Assembly (NCBI GenBank): GCA_051530055.1
Contig: CM121342.1
Coordinates: 7,440,001-7,504,000 of the forward strand
Source of the DNA: Neoechinorhynchus agilis
Taxonomy: Eukaryota; Acanthocephala
Direction: 5' to 3'
DNA: 64,000 nucleotides
Part shown: one piece after another, positions 43,450-54,390 of the stretch
How the letters are laid out: each line of letters opens with the position of its first letter
Position numbering within the stretch: position 1 is the first letter of the stretch
Translations under genes and position numbers: made by a program
Notes under the pieces: generated by a model
Seen by the model: the letters and a program-made list of their open reading frames with translations, nothing else
Told to the model about the DNA's origin: nothing
The model's database searches: none

Positions 43450-44189
43450 AGCTTTTTCTAAAAAAACTCGTGCTGTGATTGAAATCATTTGGATGTTTTT
43501 CAATTATCCGGGATAAAACATTTGTATTCATTGAGCTCTAGCGTATTAAACACTTGCAAACAATGCTTGATAAGGAGGTAGAGGCCTCGAAAATTTGCAT
43601 GTAAATAAATCTCGAGCAGGGAAAAACTCGCCACACTTGCAAACAATTTTATATGGAACGTAATGTATACTTCGTATTGATTTCAACGACAATCTTAATC
43701 ATCCCTCAAAATTCTGGTCTCCGGTTTCAATCAAATCTGAAATAAGACTCGCACATTACAGTTTCCATCAGTTCATACGACCCTTGACGAATTTTAAATA
43801 AACTGTTTAATCAAAGTGAATGAGCATTATCTCTAAAATAGATTCAAAAACGCATTAGCCGGAAATCTTCTCCCAAAGCTTCCTCACGAAGTTAAAGTAT
43901 TGCCTCTTCTTAATGCTCAAGTTTCATTTCTTCAAAAATAAAAATATCAACTCAATAAAATAAGTTCGCATCATAAAATTATGCAGACCCGCGAAATAAT
44001 TATTGCAAACAATTAACTTACAAGCAATCGGCATGTTAACGATTCCACTGCCGTCCCCTCGCTCCACTCGAGACTTAGCCATCCCAGCAAAACCACGATT
44101 CGCCGCATGTCGCACCGTCCACGCCCGACGCTGCGGACACAGACGCCCTCAACGCACCAATTGTTAATCACGCGGATCACGAGAGGACC
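43450..44189. other. Intergenic with one hammerhead-like relic
   Basis: At 43563-43595 the sequence reads TTGATAAGGAGG...GCCTCGAAAAT, a decayed form of the CTGATGA-stem-GAAAT core, beside two direct copies of CACTTGCAAACAAT (43551 and 43634). Otherwise no gene is seen. Confidence 0.4.
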
Positions 44190-45740
44190 GACGCTGCAAA
44201 TTCACAAAATCGACTTTGATCCGAAGAACCCGTAGATAAGAAGCAACAAACAGAAATTCCAGGTACTCTGGGAGGTGAGGCCAATGCTGCCCGATATCCG
44301 AATGTCTCGACACTTACGAAAGAGGGAGAATTTTGGACTCACGGCCCAAGGGATTCCCGATGTGTTGGTTCCGGCCTTCTGCTAGCAAACTCTGCTCCTC
44401 AGCTCAGTGAACCTCTTCAGAGCATCCAAAACATCGTCCATTGCACCCCTTCGTTGCTGCAGATCGTGCGCTGCCCAGAAACATCCTGAAGCCGATCCCG
44501 AAGGGCGCTCGATTTCAGGTAGCGAAGAAGCCCTGATGAGCGACTGTCTCGAGATAAATACCGAAATATCTTGGACACGTCTTTTCGCTTTCCCGAGACT
44601 GGTGTGCTGGAGTACCATCTGACGAGTCCCTTGTTACCCTCATCAAAAACCGGGTGTCCTCCTTCGACAATTCGTTTGGAGAGGTTCTACGCAAAGCTCG
44701 CGTTTTTAGGGGAGATTTCTCAAAGCCACCGAATCCGAGCCGAGTTTCAACCCGTTCAATGATCCAGAGAGTGCCTTTTAAATTCGCCGATGGTGAGGCG
44801 CAGTTCGCATTCTATCATCCACCAACGAATTCGCAAGAGATGATACGAAAACTCACGAACTTCTCAGATTCGGAGATGATCCCCTCGTGCACCCCGTTGA
44901 AGTTTTCGGTTGATGTTGCTAAAAAAGCCGTTTCTTCGTTCGCAAATGGGTCAGCCAATGGGCTAGGCGGGCTTCGGCCTCAGCACCTAAAGGACATGAT
45001 GTCCTTCTCCGTAGGTGATCCATCCCATGTTCTCCTGAAAGCCTTGACTCGGTTAGTCGGCGTTTTCTCTCGAGACAACCTGTTCTCTAAAGCGATCGAA
45101 TTCTTTTTTGGCGCTTCCCTCTGCGCTTTAGAAAAGAAGGACGGTGGAATTCGTCCCATCGGGATTGGTTCTACATTGAGACGACCAGCAGGGAAAGCGA
45201 TTTCTAGGTGAGTCTCAGAAGGTGTCGCCTAAATTCTTCGTCCAGTTCAACTAGGTTTCTGCATACCTTGCGGAGCGGAAGCCAAGGTCGACGCACTCCG
45301 TACATTTGTTATTGAGAACGTCAAACCGTGTTTGATCCTGAAATTAGATTTCCGGAACGCCTTCAATTCCGTTAATCGTAACTCGCTCTTAAAGGCTCTG
45401 AGCTGCGACACGATCACATCATTCCTTCCGAACGAGGCGTTCAGCAGGGAGACTCCTTAGGTCCCATTGGTTTCGCGCTCACAATAAACGAATTAGCGCA
45501 TTCTCCTGATGCCGAATTCAATGCTTGGTACCTGGACGATGCTACGCAGGGAGGCGATCCCCAGGTAGTTGTCCGTGACCTGGAGAAAATCAAGATGGGG
45601 GAAGCAAGCTAGGCATTGAATTGAACACAGAAAAGTTCGAAATTCTATTCTGTAACATAGAGACGGGCCCTGCAAAAGACGTACTTGCGGGGCGGAAGCC
45701 ATAGTCCACACACTCCGTACATTTGTTATTGAGAACGTTA
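44190..45740 (+). mobile_element. R2-like (restriction-like-endonuclease type) non-LTR element, RT fragment
   Basis: The 44654-45211 frame reads NGSANGLGGLRPQHLKDMMS and CALEKKDGGIRPIGIGSTLR. Downstream, with frame breaks, come LGFCIPCGAEAKVDALRTFV, LDFRNAFNSVNRNSLLKAL, QQGDPLGPIGFALTINELAH and WYLDDATQGGD (YLDD palm motif, ~45530), then LGIELNTEKFEILF. This RT type (LRPQHLKD...KKDGGIRPI...YLDD) is common in invertebrate genomes. Its usual C-terminal continuation is found as separate fragments at 52.2-52.7 and 60.5-61.1 kb. Broken. Confidence 0.75.
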
Positions 45741-46107
45741 AACGCATACGGATATTGCCGATCCCTCCCCCGCCGCTCGTCGATTAGATTCTGACATTGA
45801 ATAGTGCAAAATTGCTTCGAAGAATCTCTCCGATTTTGCCACCGTCGTTATTCGTCCGGATCCTTTATTTATCCCGTGTTTTTCGGTCAATTAATTCATT
45901 CTTCAAAATATTCATCATTCCACGTCGTTGAATGCATTAATTACACAACCGGGAAATGCTAAACTTTTCATGGTACTTTTTAATTCAATGTCTTATCAAT
46001 CATTATCCTTTGCTTTTTTCGAAGATGTCCGAAGTGCTTTCGAATGAAACATAAAGTTGTGTTTAATTTTTTGTCTAATCTAGTTACTCGGTTCGTCGTT
46101 TTTATCA
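45741..46107 (+). repeat. Dispersed repeat, copy 1 of a 365-bp duplicated segment
   Basis: ATTGCCGATCCCTCCCCCGC...CGGTTCGTCGTTTTTATCAT matches 49419-49785 almost base for base (differences such as ATAGTGC against ATGATGC). Non-coding. In this copy it follows the R2-like RT fragment; in the other it follows the sequence ACCGGATTGCCAGTAAAAAC. Confidence 0.9.
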
Positions 46108-46186
46108 TATTTTTAAAATTATCCTTTATCGCCAAAAAGTTCGATGAGTTTTCTTTTATAAAAAAATAACGTTGCTTCTTTGTCAT

Positions 46187-46530
46187 TCAAGACTCATTGG
46201 CGAAACGGACAAGATCAATTATCGCGTCTTTTCAGTGTGAAGTTTGCGCCGTTTTCATCGAACAATAAACCCCTTAAAACTTAAAACACTGTCACATCTA
46301 TTTAACTGGGGAATTTTTGGACCATTTGACTGGAACGACGAAAATACCTTTAAGCATTCAAGACTCATTGGCGAAACCAACAAAATGGTTTTTTTACGAA
46401 GAAGCAACCTCCGTATTATTGTTCCGATTTCTATGGGTTATTCAAGTAACTGAGATCGCTGACGATCGTCGCAAAATTACATTTCCTTGGACATTAATAA
46501 AGCGGAATCCATGAGAGCTATTTATAGGCA
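46187..46530 (+). repeat. One and a half units of the 172-bp repeat of 55.3-56.0 kb
   Basis: AAGACTCATTGGCGAAACGG, TTTTCAGTGTGAAGTTTGCG, TCGAACAATAAACCC and TTTGACTGGAACGACGAAAA match the array at 55.3-56.0 kb. It ends in unrelated sequence at about 46390. Confidence 0.8.
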
Positions 46531-47785
46531 AAAAGACTAACCGCCCTTTTCGCTGTTAAAACCTTTCTTGATCTGCGAGATAACTTTTAGACGAGAGCTG
46601 TACTCGTGATTCCGGAAAAAAGATTGATATTTCGCATAGAGCAAGACGGTGCTGATAGAGTAGGACAAATTCTGGGATATTGTTCAAGAGATCCTGCGAC
46701 TCAATGCGACTATGAAAAAAGAGTGCGAGGTGCAATAATTTCAATAGATATTTTGTTCCACATTCTCCAGTAAAAAACACAATTCCAAATCACTAATCAA
46801 ATCGCGAATGCACCACGCAAATCTCAACTCTCGATATTTGTTGATTGTTTATAGTATTCTTGTTAACTCAGTAATAATTAGGACGTTAGTTCTTTGAAGA
46901 TAGGACCCGGTCGATTTTACGTGCCTTTCGAAGAACTATCATTAACGTTCAGAACTTTATATAGTAAATTTCAAGAAAAGTGAACACTACTTGAGTTGTA
47001 GACTTTAACTCATGAACATCTTCAGGCGCAATTCCGTGATTTAAGATCAATTCTGCTTGTCACTCGAAACAAAGGCGAGCATAAATTGAAGCCTGAAACA
47101 ATTTCTCACCGTGCCACCCAAATTCAAGATAGATTTTTTTGGGAGACTATCATTCTGATTAATTTTTTCTTAAGTGTTTAGAACGTTCCTTACTTGGCGT
47201 TTTCCTAACCGAAATCTTGGATAAAGGATTGTGTGATTAAAGCACCCTTCCGGATAGTCAGGTACCTTTCCAGGATTAGAGACCTCCTCCCTTCAGCGAG
47301 GTATTTCATCCCCTTTGCTTCTGAGTAATCGGCGATCGTGGATTTAAACTTTCTTTTTTGAAAGAACATAGTTTTTTATGTATTGTTCAGTGAGCCCATT
47401 TGAAATTTCATATTATATAATCCTTGGTATGAGTGAGTCTTTTTTGAAAATTAAGAAACTCTGACGGTAATCCTTCATCCAACTGAGGGTTAAAAGGCTT
47501 CAAATCCTAATTTGTAGTTTCTTGGAAAACTGGTTGGCCCAGTTTTTCTTCGGGAAAGTGCGAAAAGTAGTAAACGATGAGATTGGGCCCTCAAAGATGT
47601 GATCCAGAATCAGCGGAAGCTTTAAAACGGTGAAACTCGATACAATAATCCTCTCCATTTTTATTAATTTCCAATTTTACTTCGATTGCTGATTTCCAAG
47701 GAGCACACGGGAAGTTAATGATTAAAATCGAATTGTTCCGCTTCTCCATATCGACCGAAAAGAAGACAAATTTTATACGTTGAGG
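46531..47785. other. Intergenic, no gene recognised
   Basis: AT-rich DNA. CCCGGTCGATTTTACGTGCC at about 46906 recurs at 56770, an isolated shared fragment. A minus-strand frame at 46556-46780 has no recognised domain. Confidence 0.35.
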
Positions 47786-47918
47786 TATTTAAGCGATCAC
47801 TTGTTTTCCAAAAAGATTCTTGTTGATTATTATTCTGTTTTGGAGTTTGTCATCGATTGTTGTAATCGATTCATCGTTCAAAAGTCAAATTTTTTCCTTC
47901 TCTCCGTCCAAAGACAAA

Positions 47919-48473
47919 ATGATCGCTCTTCTCTGTTTGATCGCTTTCATTTCAGTTGGATTCAGCAAAGGAAATGAAAGACGCCAAAGCCGAGACTTGA
48001 CATCGGCTGATTGCGAGGAAATATTCGAAAAGATCAAAGAAACCATTCGCTATGAGGATAAATTTATAGATTTTCTGAAAAGGTTATGCGGCATCGGAGA
48101 TCGAAAAATCATGGATTATAAAGAAGAAATATCGAACAAATCTATTTTGGTGATGTACTACAAAGACCCTAATGGAGATCAAGAGGAAACACTTAACGAA
48201 ATAAAGAATATCGCCAATGACCCAAAATACAACGGTACTATTGGAGTTTGTGCATACAACACTGAATTTGAGCCGAATCTAATTTCGATCGCGGCTTTGA
48301 AATCGAAAGACCGCACGCTGGAAAAAAGTCCTTTGAAGCCATATAATCAGACGGAATTTGTGAACGATCTTCATGATTTCTACGATCTTTATCGTCGAGG
48401 ACTTCTTTCTAATGAAACGGAGGAATTGAAGAATATTTTACAGAACTTTAGACGGCATTCAATAGCCAAATAG
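47919..48473 (+). CDS. Secreted protein of unknown family
   Basis: 184 codons from ATG 47919; the open frame extends upstream with TTG, but this ATG gives a clean signal peptide (MIALLCLIAFISVGFSKG). The mature part is charged and mostly helical, with three cysteines (SADCEEIFEKIKETI, LKRLCGIGDRK, GTIGVCAYNTE), two Asn glycosylation sites (NGT, NQT, also NET) and an amphipathic C-terminus. No intron. A TATA-like TATTTAAG (about 47786) lies ~130 bp upstream and an AATAAATAG (48505) about 30 bp after the stop. I do not recognise the family. It resembles an excretory/secretory protein; the size is reminiscent of the 159-residue pair at 55 and 59.5 kb, but no sequence similarity is evident. Confidence 0.75.
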   Translation: MIALLCLIAFISVGFSKGNERRQSRDLTSADCEEIFEKIKETIRYEDKFIDFLKRLCGIGDRKIMDYKEEISNKSILVMYYKDPNGDQEETLNEIKNIANDPKYNGTIGVCAYNTEFEPNLISIAALKSKDRTLEKSPLKPYNQTEFVNDLHDFYDLYRRGLLSNETEELKNILQNFRRHSIAK

Positions 48474-49418
48474 TTTCGATGGCTGTTTCCATCGATAGTA
48501 AAAAATAAATAGTTTGGCATTCATTTTGTTTTTAATGGTAATTTGAAAATGATAACGAACACATTAAAAGTTCCCAAAGAAGCAGAAATTTTTACTGTTC
48601 TCAATTTAAATTCAATCAGCGCTTTTTATATATGGAAAATTATCGACAATGGACCATAAGGAACAATTTGTTAAATTTTTTTGTATTTTTATGGGGTTTT
48701 TAGGATGAACGCTAAATTCTAAAATACCAATAATTTATTTCTACACATAAAAAAGCACCTAAAAGGCGACCCGGTAAATCGCATTGATTACAAAATTTAT
48801 CTTTATAACTTCGATACGAATTTTAGAAATAAAAAACTCGAAATAATGTCTAAGTAACCGAAATCTTTTCTATTATCTCATTGAAAGAAGGTTTTATTTT
48901 CTACTACAGATATTTTTTCATAAAACATCAAAGAGATTGCAACTTTGATAAATCTCAAACATCGATAAATCCGATTTTTTTTAGGTTGAACGCAAAGTAG
49001 CAAAATTCTAAAATACCAATAATTTATTCCTACACATAAAAAAGCACCTAAAAAACGACCCGGTAAATCGCATTGATTACCAAATTCATCTTTATAACTT
49101 CGATACGAATTTTTGAACGCTAAAATTAAAAGCGTTCATATATTGTTTTTAGGTAATTCTTTAATTTTTTACCTGGTAAAGATAGCATGATAAAATCGTT
49201 ATTTAAAACCATCAAATTCATAAATTGGGCAGGAAATGCATTATTCGACTATTTCCTCTTGAGTCAAATGGAAACATTAGTAAATTATGAAATATCGCGA
49301 CTAACAAGTTCGTTGACGGTACTGAAACGTTAAGCTGCTTTCTTTTTTAAAGGTCCGAGGAAAGGATGTTCTATAAACACAGGATCAATAGAACCGGATT
49401 GCCAGTAAAAACTAAAGT
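48474..49418. repeat. Intergenic holding a direct repeat of ~135 bp
   Basis: 48700-48835 and 48985-49120 are direct copies (CTAAAATACCAATAATTTAT, CACATAAAAAAGCACCTAAA, ACCCGGTAAATCGCATTGAT, CTTCGATACGAATTTT) with a few differences. The rest is AT-rich and unassigned. Confidence 0.8.
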
Positions 49419-49785
49419 TCGCATAAGGATATTGCCGATCCCTCCCCCGCCGCTCGTCGATTAGATTCTGACATTGAATGATGCAAAATTTCTTCGAAGA
49501 ATCTCTCCGATTTTGCCACCGTCGTTATTCGTCCGGATCCTTTATTTATCCCGTGTTTTTCGGTCAATTAATTCATTCTTCAAAATATTCATCATTCCAC
49601 GTCGTTGAATGCATTAATTACACAACCGGGAAATGCTAAACTTTTCATGGTACTTTTTAATTCAATGTCTTATCAATCATTATCCTTTGCTTTTTTCGAA
49701 GATGTCCGAAGTGCTTTCGAATGAAACATAAAGTTGTGTTTAATTTTTTGTCTAATCTAGTTACTCGGTTCGTCGTTTTTTATCA
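49419..49785 (+). repeat. Dispersed repeat, copy 2 of the 365-bp duplicated segment
   Basis: Second copy of 45741-46107, with a further short tandem (CTAGTTACTCGGTTCGTCG twice) at its right end, 49765-49810. Confidence 0.9.
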
Positions 49786-50085
49786 TCTAGTTACTCGGTT
49801 CGTCGCTTTTTATCAGTCTTACTTAGGTTTAGGTCTAACCCCACAAATACTAAGTTCATTTTAAACTCTCGTTATTTGAGGTTGGTGGTGACAAAAATGA
49901 TCAGCTGAAATAGAAGATATTCATTTGTGAAACACGATGTCAACTTGGAAATCCACTTGTTAAAGAAGATTTGTTAACGCTTCTCAAGGGTTAATTTTAA
50001 TATAACTATTTTCAAGAGTACTTTTTGAACGAACCAAAACGCTATATAAATTTTTAAGACATTTTACAATTTTGATTGTTAATCG
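49786..50085. other. Intergenic, nothing recognised
   Basis: TTATTTGAGGTTGGT (about 49873) recurs near 57150. No gene. Confidence 0.3.
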
Positions 50086-51640
50086 ACATGGAAAACTCAA
50101 TGTCGCGTAATTTTTTTGTTAAAAAAATGGCGTTCCGAACAATGATCAAAATAATCAAGATTCTATTGATCGGTGGCCTCCGGATGACCGTGGAGGGGAA
50201 TAGATGGATGAGGATTATAAAGTTAGCGACCGGGAAGGTAATAGGGAAGTTATGTTGAAGGATAACGTCGTGGTGGAGGTTGTTTTAGAGAGTAATGGGT
50301 TGTCGGCTCCCTCCCACCACGGTGAATGTTTAGTAGATTCAGTATTTAAAGGTGTTTTTCGGTTGCCGAGAAGGAGAGATGATTTTGTTTTGAAGATCAA
50401 TAGAGGATTTAGGAGACTTGACGACAAGTGGTTTGACGAAGATATATTTTTCGGAAGGTTTGAAACCTAATAACTTTAGTGGTGACAGAAGATATCAAAT
50501 TAAAAAATGTTTTACTACTAAGTGGGCGGTGCTAATGATTTTCCTGGAAGTTGAAGGAATGAAACTATTTGAGGAGCTCCTTCGCAGTAAAAATATTAGG
50601 TATAAAAATATATCAAGGAGAGTATCAGTTTTGGTGTTAAACCCTCCGCCAAACATGTCGAAAGATGAGTTTATATTATTCCAAAACACTTTTGGTCTTG
50701 TGCCAATTAAATATTTGAAAAGGAGTCCTTCTTCGAAGCCTTATGCTTTACTTGTATCGGGCTCGCAGGATGAGGTAGACAAGGTCCAGGGGAGATATTT
50801 TGGGTTTATGGCATATTGGATTAATTTCGTATCCCGCCAATCGGAGCCGAGTGGTGACCCTCACAACACAATTAATTCCAGTACTTTGTGTTCAGTTAAA
50901 CGTGCAAATTGTTTAGGAAATCATGGGGCATATCGACGCACTTGTATGGCAGCGCTGAGTTATTGGAAGATGGCGAAGCCGGGTAATTATATGAAGGGTT
51001 ATAGTTGGTTTAAACGGAAAGTGGAAAAGGAGTTGGGGAAAAATGGTCTTCAAGGAGAGGATAAGGTTATGAAAAATAATTTTCAGGTAGAAGATAAGGT
51101 TAAGGAGGGGTTGGAAATGCTTAAAGAGAGGGCTGGTAGTTTAAATAAGAAATTTGAGAAGGATAAAATAATTTGTGATTTATTGAATCAAGAATGCGGA
51201 AAATAATAAGGAGGTTTATGAGGTAATTAAAAAGGTTTAGGAGAAATTGATGATGGGTAAGCGGTGTGCTTCAGGTGAAAAAGAGGATGAACCTGGTAAT
51301 AAGGAGGATGGGTTGTCATCGCATGGCCCGATTAGAAAGATGGATAGGCATGTTAATGGTCGGCATAAAGGCCGTTTTCGCTAAATATCTTAAAATGCTT
51401 AATGTTAATTTACTTACTTGTATGATGAATAATTTATATTAATTTCTTATAATGTGTCTAGAGCCTTGGGTTTGTAGGAGAATATTTGTTTAGCGGGTCG
51501 ACTAGATGATGCGGACGTTATTTGCTTTCAAGAAACGGGAAATATGAATCTTGTTAATAGAGGTGATTTGATATCCATTGTGTATTGTTTGTATGCATCT
51601 TATAAAATGAATGAGGATAAAGCGGCAGCGATAATCCTGA
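50086..51640 (+). mobile_element. LINE with gag-like ORF1 and start of ORF2 endonuclease
   Basis: The sequence is richer in G on the coding strand than its surroundings. ORF1 pieces: HGECLVDSVFKGVFRLPRRR (50.3 kb), then a frame of 262 codons (50418-51206) with VLVLNPPPNMSKDEFILFQN, IKYLKRSPSSKPYALLV and a decayed zinc-knuckle region (SVKRANCLGNHGAYRRTCMA), followed by a Lys/Glu coiled tail. ORF2 begins near 51440, with LAGRLDDADVICFQETGNMN (~51495) giving the APE-type QET motif. Stops interrupt both. It is a different family from the 24-28 kb elements. Truncated after ~51640. Confidence 0.65.
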
Positions 51641-52239
51641 CTTCAATTCCAAGTTTTATTATCTTTTGGATCGCTGATTTCAATTTCAAAAATATTCTTA
51701 CAAGGATTGACTATGGGCATTAAGTACGGAAGGGAACCTTTAGCTTTCATTGCGATGTGCAAGGCGCAAGTTGGGACTATAAATCTATATCTGACGTTAT
51801 TTCTATGATTGAAGTACCCAACCCTCATTCAAGGAGGTTGGATTCGGAAAGTTTACTACTGGGATTCGCATTGAACTGCAAAATTATTCGTTGCGGTATC
51901 GAAATGTCGATACAGTTCGAAAGATGATGTGCGTGAAGGCGTTATTAAATACAGATTTGTTCCCAAAGGCGGTTGAATTTATTGCACAATTTGACCCGAA
52001 CATCCTGTACTTTATTGGTTAACGATTACTGCGGAAACACAATTAACGAAGAATTTTCTTTGAAACAGTATCGAACCAATGCAGATGGAATCTGATTTCT
52101 GGCCGATAAACGGGCTTAGAGAATGGCTGGCCAGTGCGATGATGTTGTCATGTTTTTATCGGTCGTGATCGAGTTGCATAGTAAACTCGACCGCCATTAG
52201 GCACAAATCCGTATTTAATCACATTATCAAACATATTCA
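51641..52239. other. No gene recognised
   Basis: Unassigned sequence between two LINE fragments; open frames have no domain. It may include decayed parts of either. Confidence 0.3.
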
Positions 52240-52722
52240 AAATCATTTGTCTGACGGCATCGTTCATTCCGCAACGCACCCCGTTGAACCATCGGGATCC
52301 CATGGTCTCGTCTGTCGGCAATCAGGCGGAAGGTACTCGCGACACGTCGAAGTGAACGCAATTCTTAGCCGCACCTTGAATACTGGTCAATGCGTCCAAC
52401 ATCCTAGAGCCGAGCAATCGCTGTATTCCAGTGGCGAGGAAAGGTAAATGCATTCTCTGGGACGTCACGCTCACAGCAGTCGAGATCATTATTTTGTTCG
52501 GTTTGGCGTCGAGACACTCGGGTCGTTTAGTACCACGGCACAGGATCTGGTCAATCAATTGTCCAAGAGATTGAGACGAATCACTGGCGATAAGAGATCA
52601 GGAGCATTCCTCCCACAAAACATAAGCATGGCTGTGCAACGGGGGGGGGACGCTTCATCCGCCTTTTCGACTGTTACACCAGGACGACTCCGGAGTGATC
52701 CAGAGCGGTGGTGTCAATGATT
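52240..52722 (+). mobile_element. R2-like element, C-terminal fragment
   Basis: Reads GSHGLVCRQSGGRYSRHVEV, NAILSRTLNTGQ, YFVRFGVETLGSFSTTAQDL and GAFLPQNISMAVQRGGDA. This C-terminal block (HGL.C....GR.SRH...N, then V.FGVETLG...) follows the YLDD-type RT of the 44-45 kb fragment in intact relatives. Deleted in the middle compared with the copy at 60.5-61.1 kb. Broken. Confidence 0.7.
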
Positions 52723-52946
52723 TTTGGCTCCGATATTCTGAAGGTTATGTTAATAAGCGTCCGTATATTTTACTTTAATTTCTTTAAGTATTCTCACAAA
52801 GAGTTCCATGCCCCTTCTGAACTTGTAAAAAATATTAAACAAGCCCATCGAGTACTTATTTGTTTCAGAATCTGAAACTATCTGTGTTTGTTTTAGTTTC
52901 TAGGAACCATGAAATCCCGAAAAAATCTCTTGACCAAATCATAACA
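52723..52946. other. Intergenic, nothing recognised
   Basis: AT-rich spacer before a foldback element. Confidence 0.3.
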
Positions 52947-53210
52947 GGAATTATTCATCATATTATCTCTTTTTTTTGCGAATGAAAAAATTCTCTTTTA
53001 ATCATGGGATTCTCGGAATTACATCCTTCGACAAACGATCTTTTAACAACTGAGTACTCGGGTAGAGGACAGGCAACGCGTTAACATCTATAACCTTCCT
53101 AGTTGTTAAAAAATCGTTTATCGAGGATTTAATTTCGAGACTCCCAAGATTAAAAGAGAATTTTGGTATTCGCATAAAAAGCGAGAATATGATGAATAAT
53201 TCCAGTTACT
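52947..53210. repeat. Foldback element, arms ~110 bp
   Basis: The left arm 52947-53057 (GGAATTATTCATCATATT, AATTCTCTTTTAATC, ACGATCTTTTAACAACT) returns inverted at 53100-53208 with about 15 percent differences. The loop is ~43 bp. Unlike the other foldbacks I see no GAAAT-type core here. Confidence 0.8.
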
Positions 53211-53319
53211 TTTTCGGCCGAATCATTCCGTCCAATTTCCATTCTGCCCCCTCTTTCATAAATCATCGAAAAATGTTTTTAATCTCGCCTTCGTTCACTT
53301 CTTAACGACAATTTATCGC

Positions 53320-54155
53320 CTCTACAATTCGGCTTCCGGCCTAAATTTTCTACAAGCGACGCCGTACGTTGCATTTATGACATGCTACTCCGTTACCTCG
53401 ACAATAATCCCTCCTACTTCACCCCCCTCATTCAACTTGATTTATCTAAAGCCTTCGACTTAGTTGACCATTCACTCCTTCTTCGGGCCTGCTCCGATTT
53501 TTGTCTCAACTTGTGGCAGATCCGCTGGCTAGAATCTTATCTTTACAATCGCAAACAATACATTCACTGCCGTTCTACCTCCGCTATCAGCCTAGCCCTC
53601 AACAAAGGCCCTCTCACTCTAAACTCTTCTTATACGCCGACGATCTCATCCTCATCACCCATTCACCACCCCAGCTCTCCATCTCCTTAAGCTCTAACGA
53701 AATCAAACGCATAAAAGATTTCTGCACCAATCACAAACTTTACCTTAATTTCTCTAAATGCTTCGAAATGATTCCTTCACTCTCCCACAACCCCACATCT
53801 TCCCCCGAGATTCTGAATGACATCCTACGAGTAAACTTCCTAAGAATTCTGGGTATCCAATTTCAATAAAATTTGGAATGGGACTCGCAAATCACTCTCG
53901 CCGTCAAGAACAACGCCTTTAAAATTTATCTCTTCAAACGCCTCCGACATGTAGGAATCCCTTCAATCGATCTCTACAAATTTTACTTCTACTTTATTTT
54001 ACCTTCCCTCACCTACGGTAATCCTGTCTTTTACAACCTTTCCAAATCGCCAATCCGTCGTCTTGAAATTCTTCACAAAGGAGCATCTAAAATTTGCACA
54101 ACTGACTTTCCCCTAACACACCCCCTGCGGTCCAATGCGAGTCACAGTAGTAGAT
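53320..54155 (+). mobile_element. Jockey/CR1-like LINE, RT fragment
   Basis: Reads IQLDLSKAFDLVDHSLLLRA, WQIRWLESYLYNRKQYIHCR, then LFLYADDLILITHS (palm), YLNFSKCFEMIPSL, and thumb ILPSLTYGNPVFYNLSKS. The QG-box region between 53600 and 53625 is deleted, and stops and frameshifts occur. The remnant at 16.6-17.3 kb is an older copy. Confidence 0.85.
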
Positions 54156-54390
54156 TTCCCGGAACCTTCCTCAGGAAATGAGGTTTTGGTATTACATTTT
54201 GTAGAAGTGACGTCCGATTTAAATTTAGGTTCTTAATTTACTTCCTGCATAACATTTTCCACTATTAATTGAGGTGATGAGCAAAATGTTGGTACTTGCC
54301 ATAATCATTTACCGGGTGTAGACTAAAACAATAATTCCCATTATATAATTGCGTTCAATATCATCGGAGATAATTCCGAGAGCCTAATTA
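54156..54390. other. Intergenic; short segment shared with 61.4 kb
   Basis: CTTCCTGCATAACATTTTCC (54240) through ACTTGCCAT recurs in direct orientation at 61410-61480, so the sequences flanking the inverted arms are themselves related. Confidence 0.5.

Noticed and set aside
44382-44618. 78-codon minus-strand frame with a helical look
   Set aside because: Antisense to the R2-like element's upstream coding region; no independent evidence.
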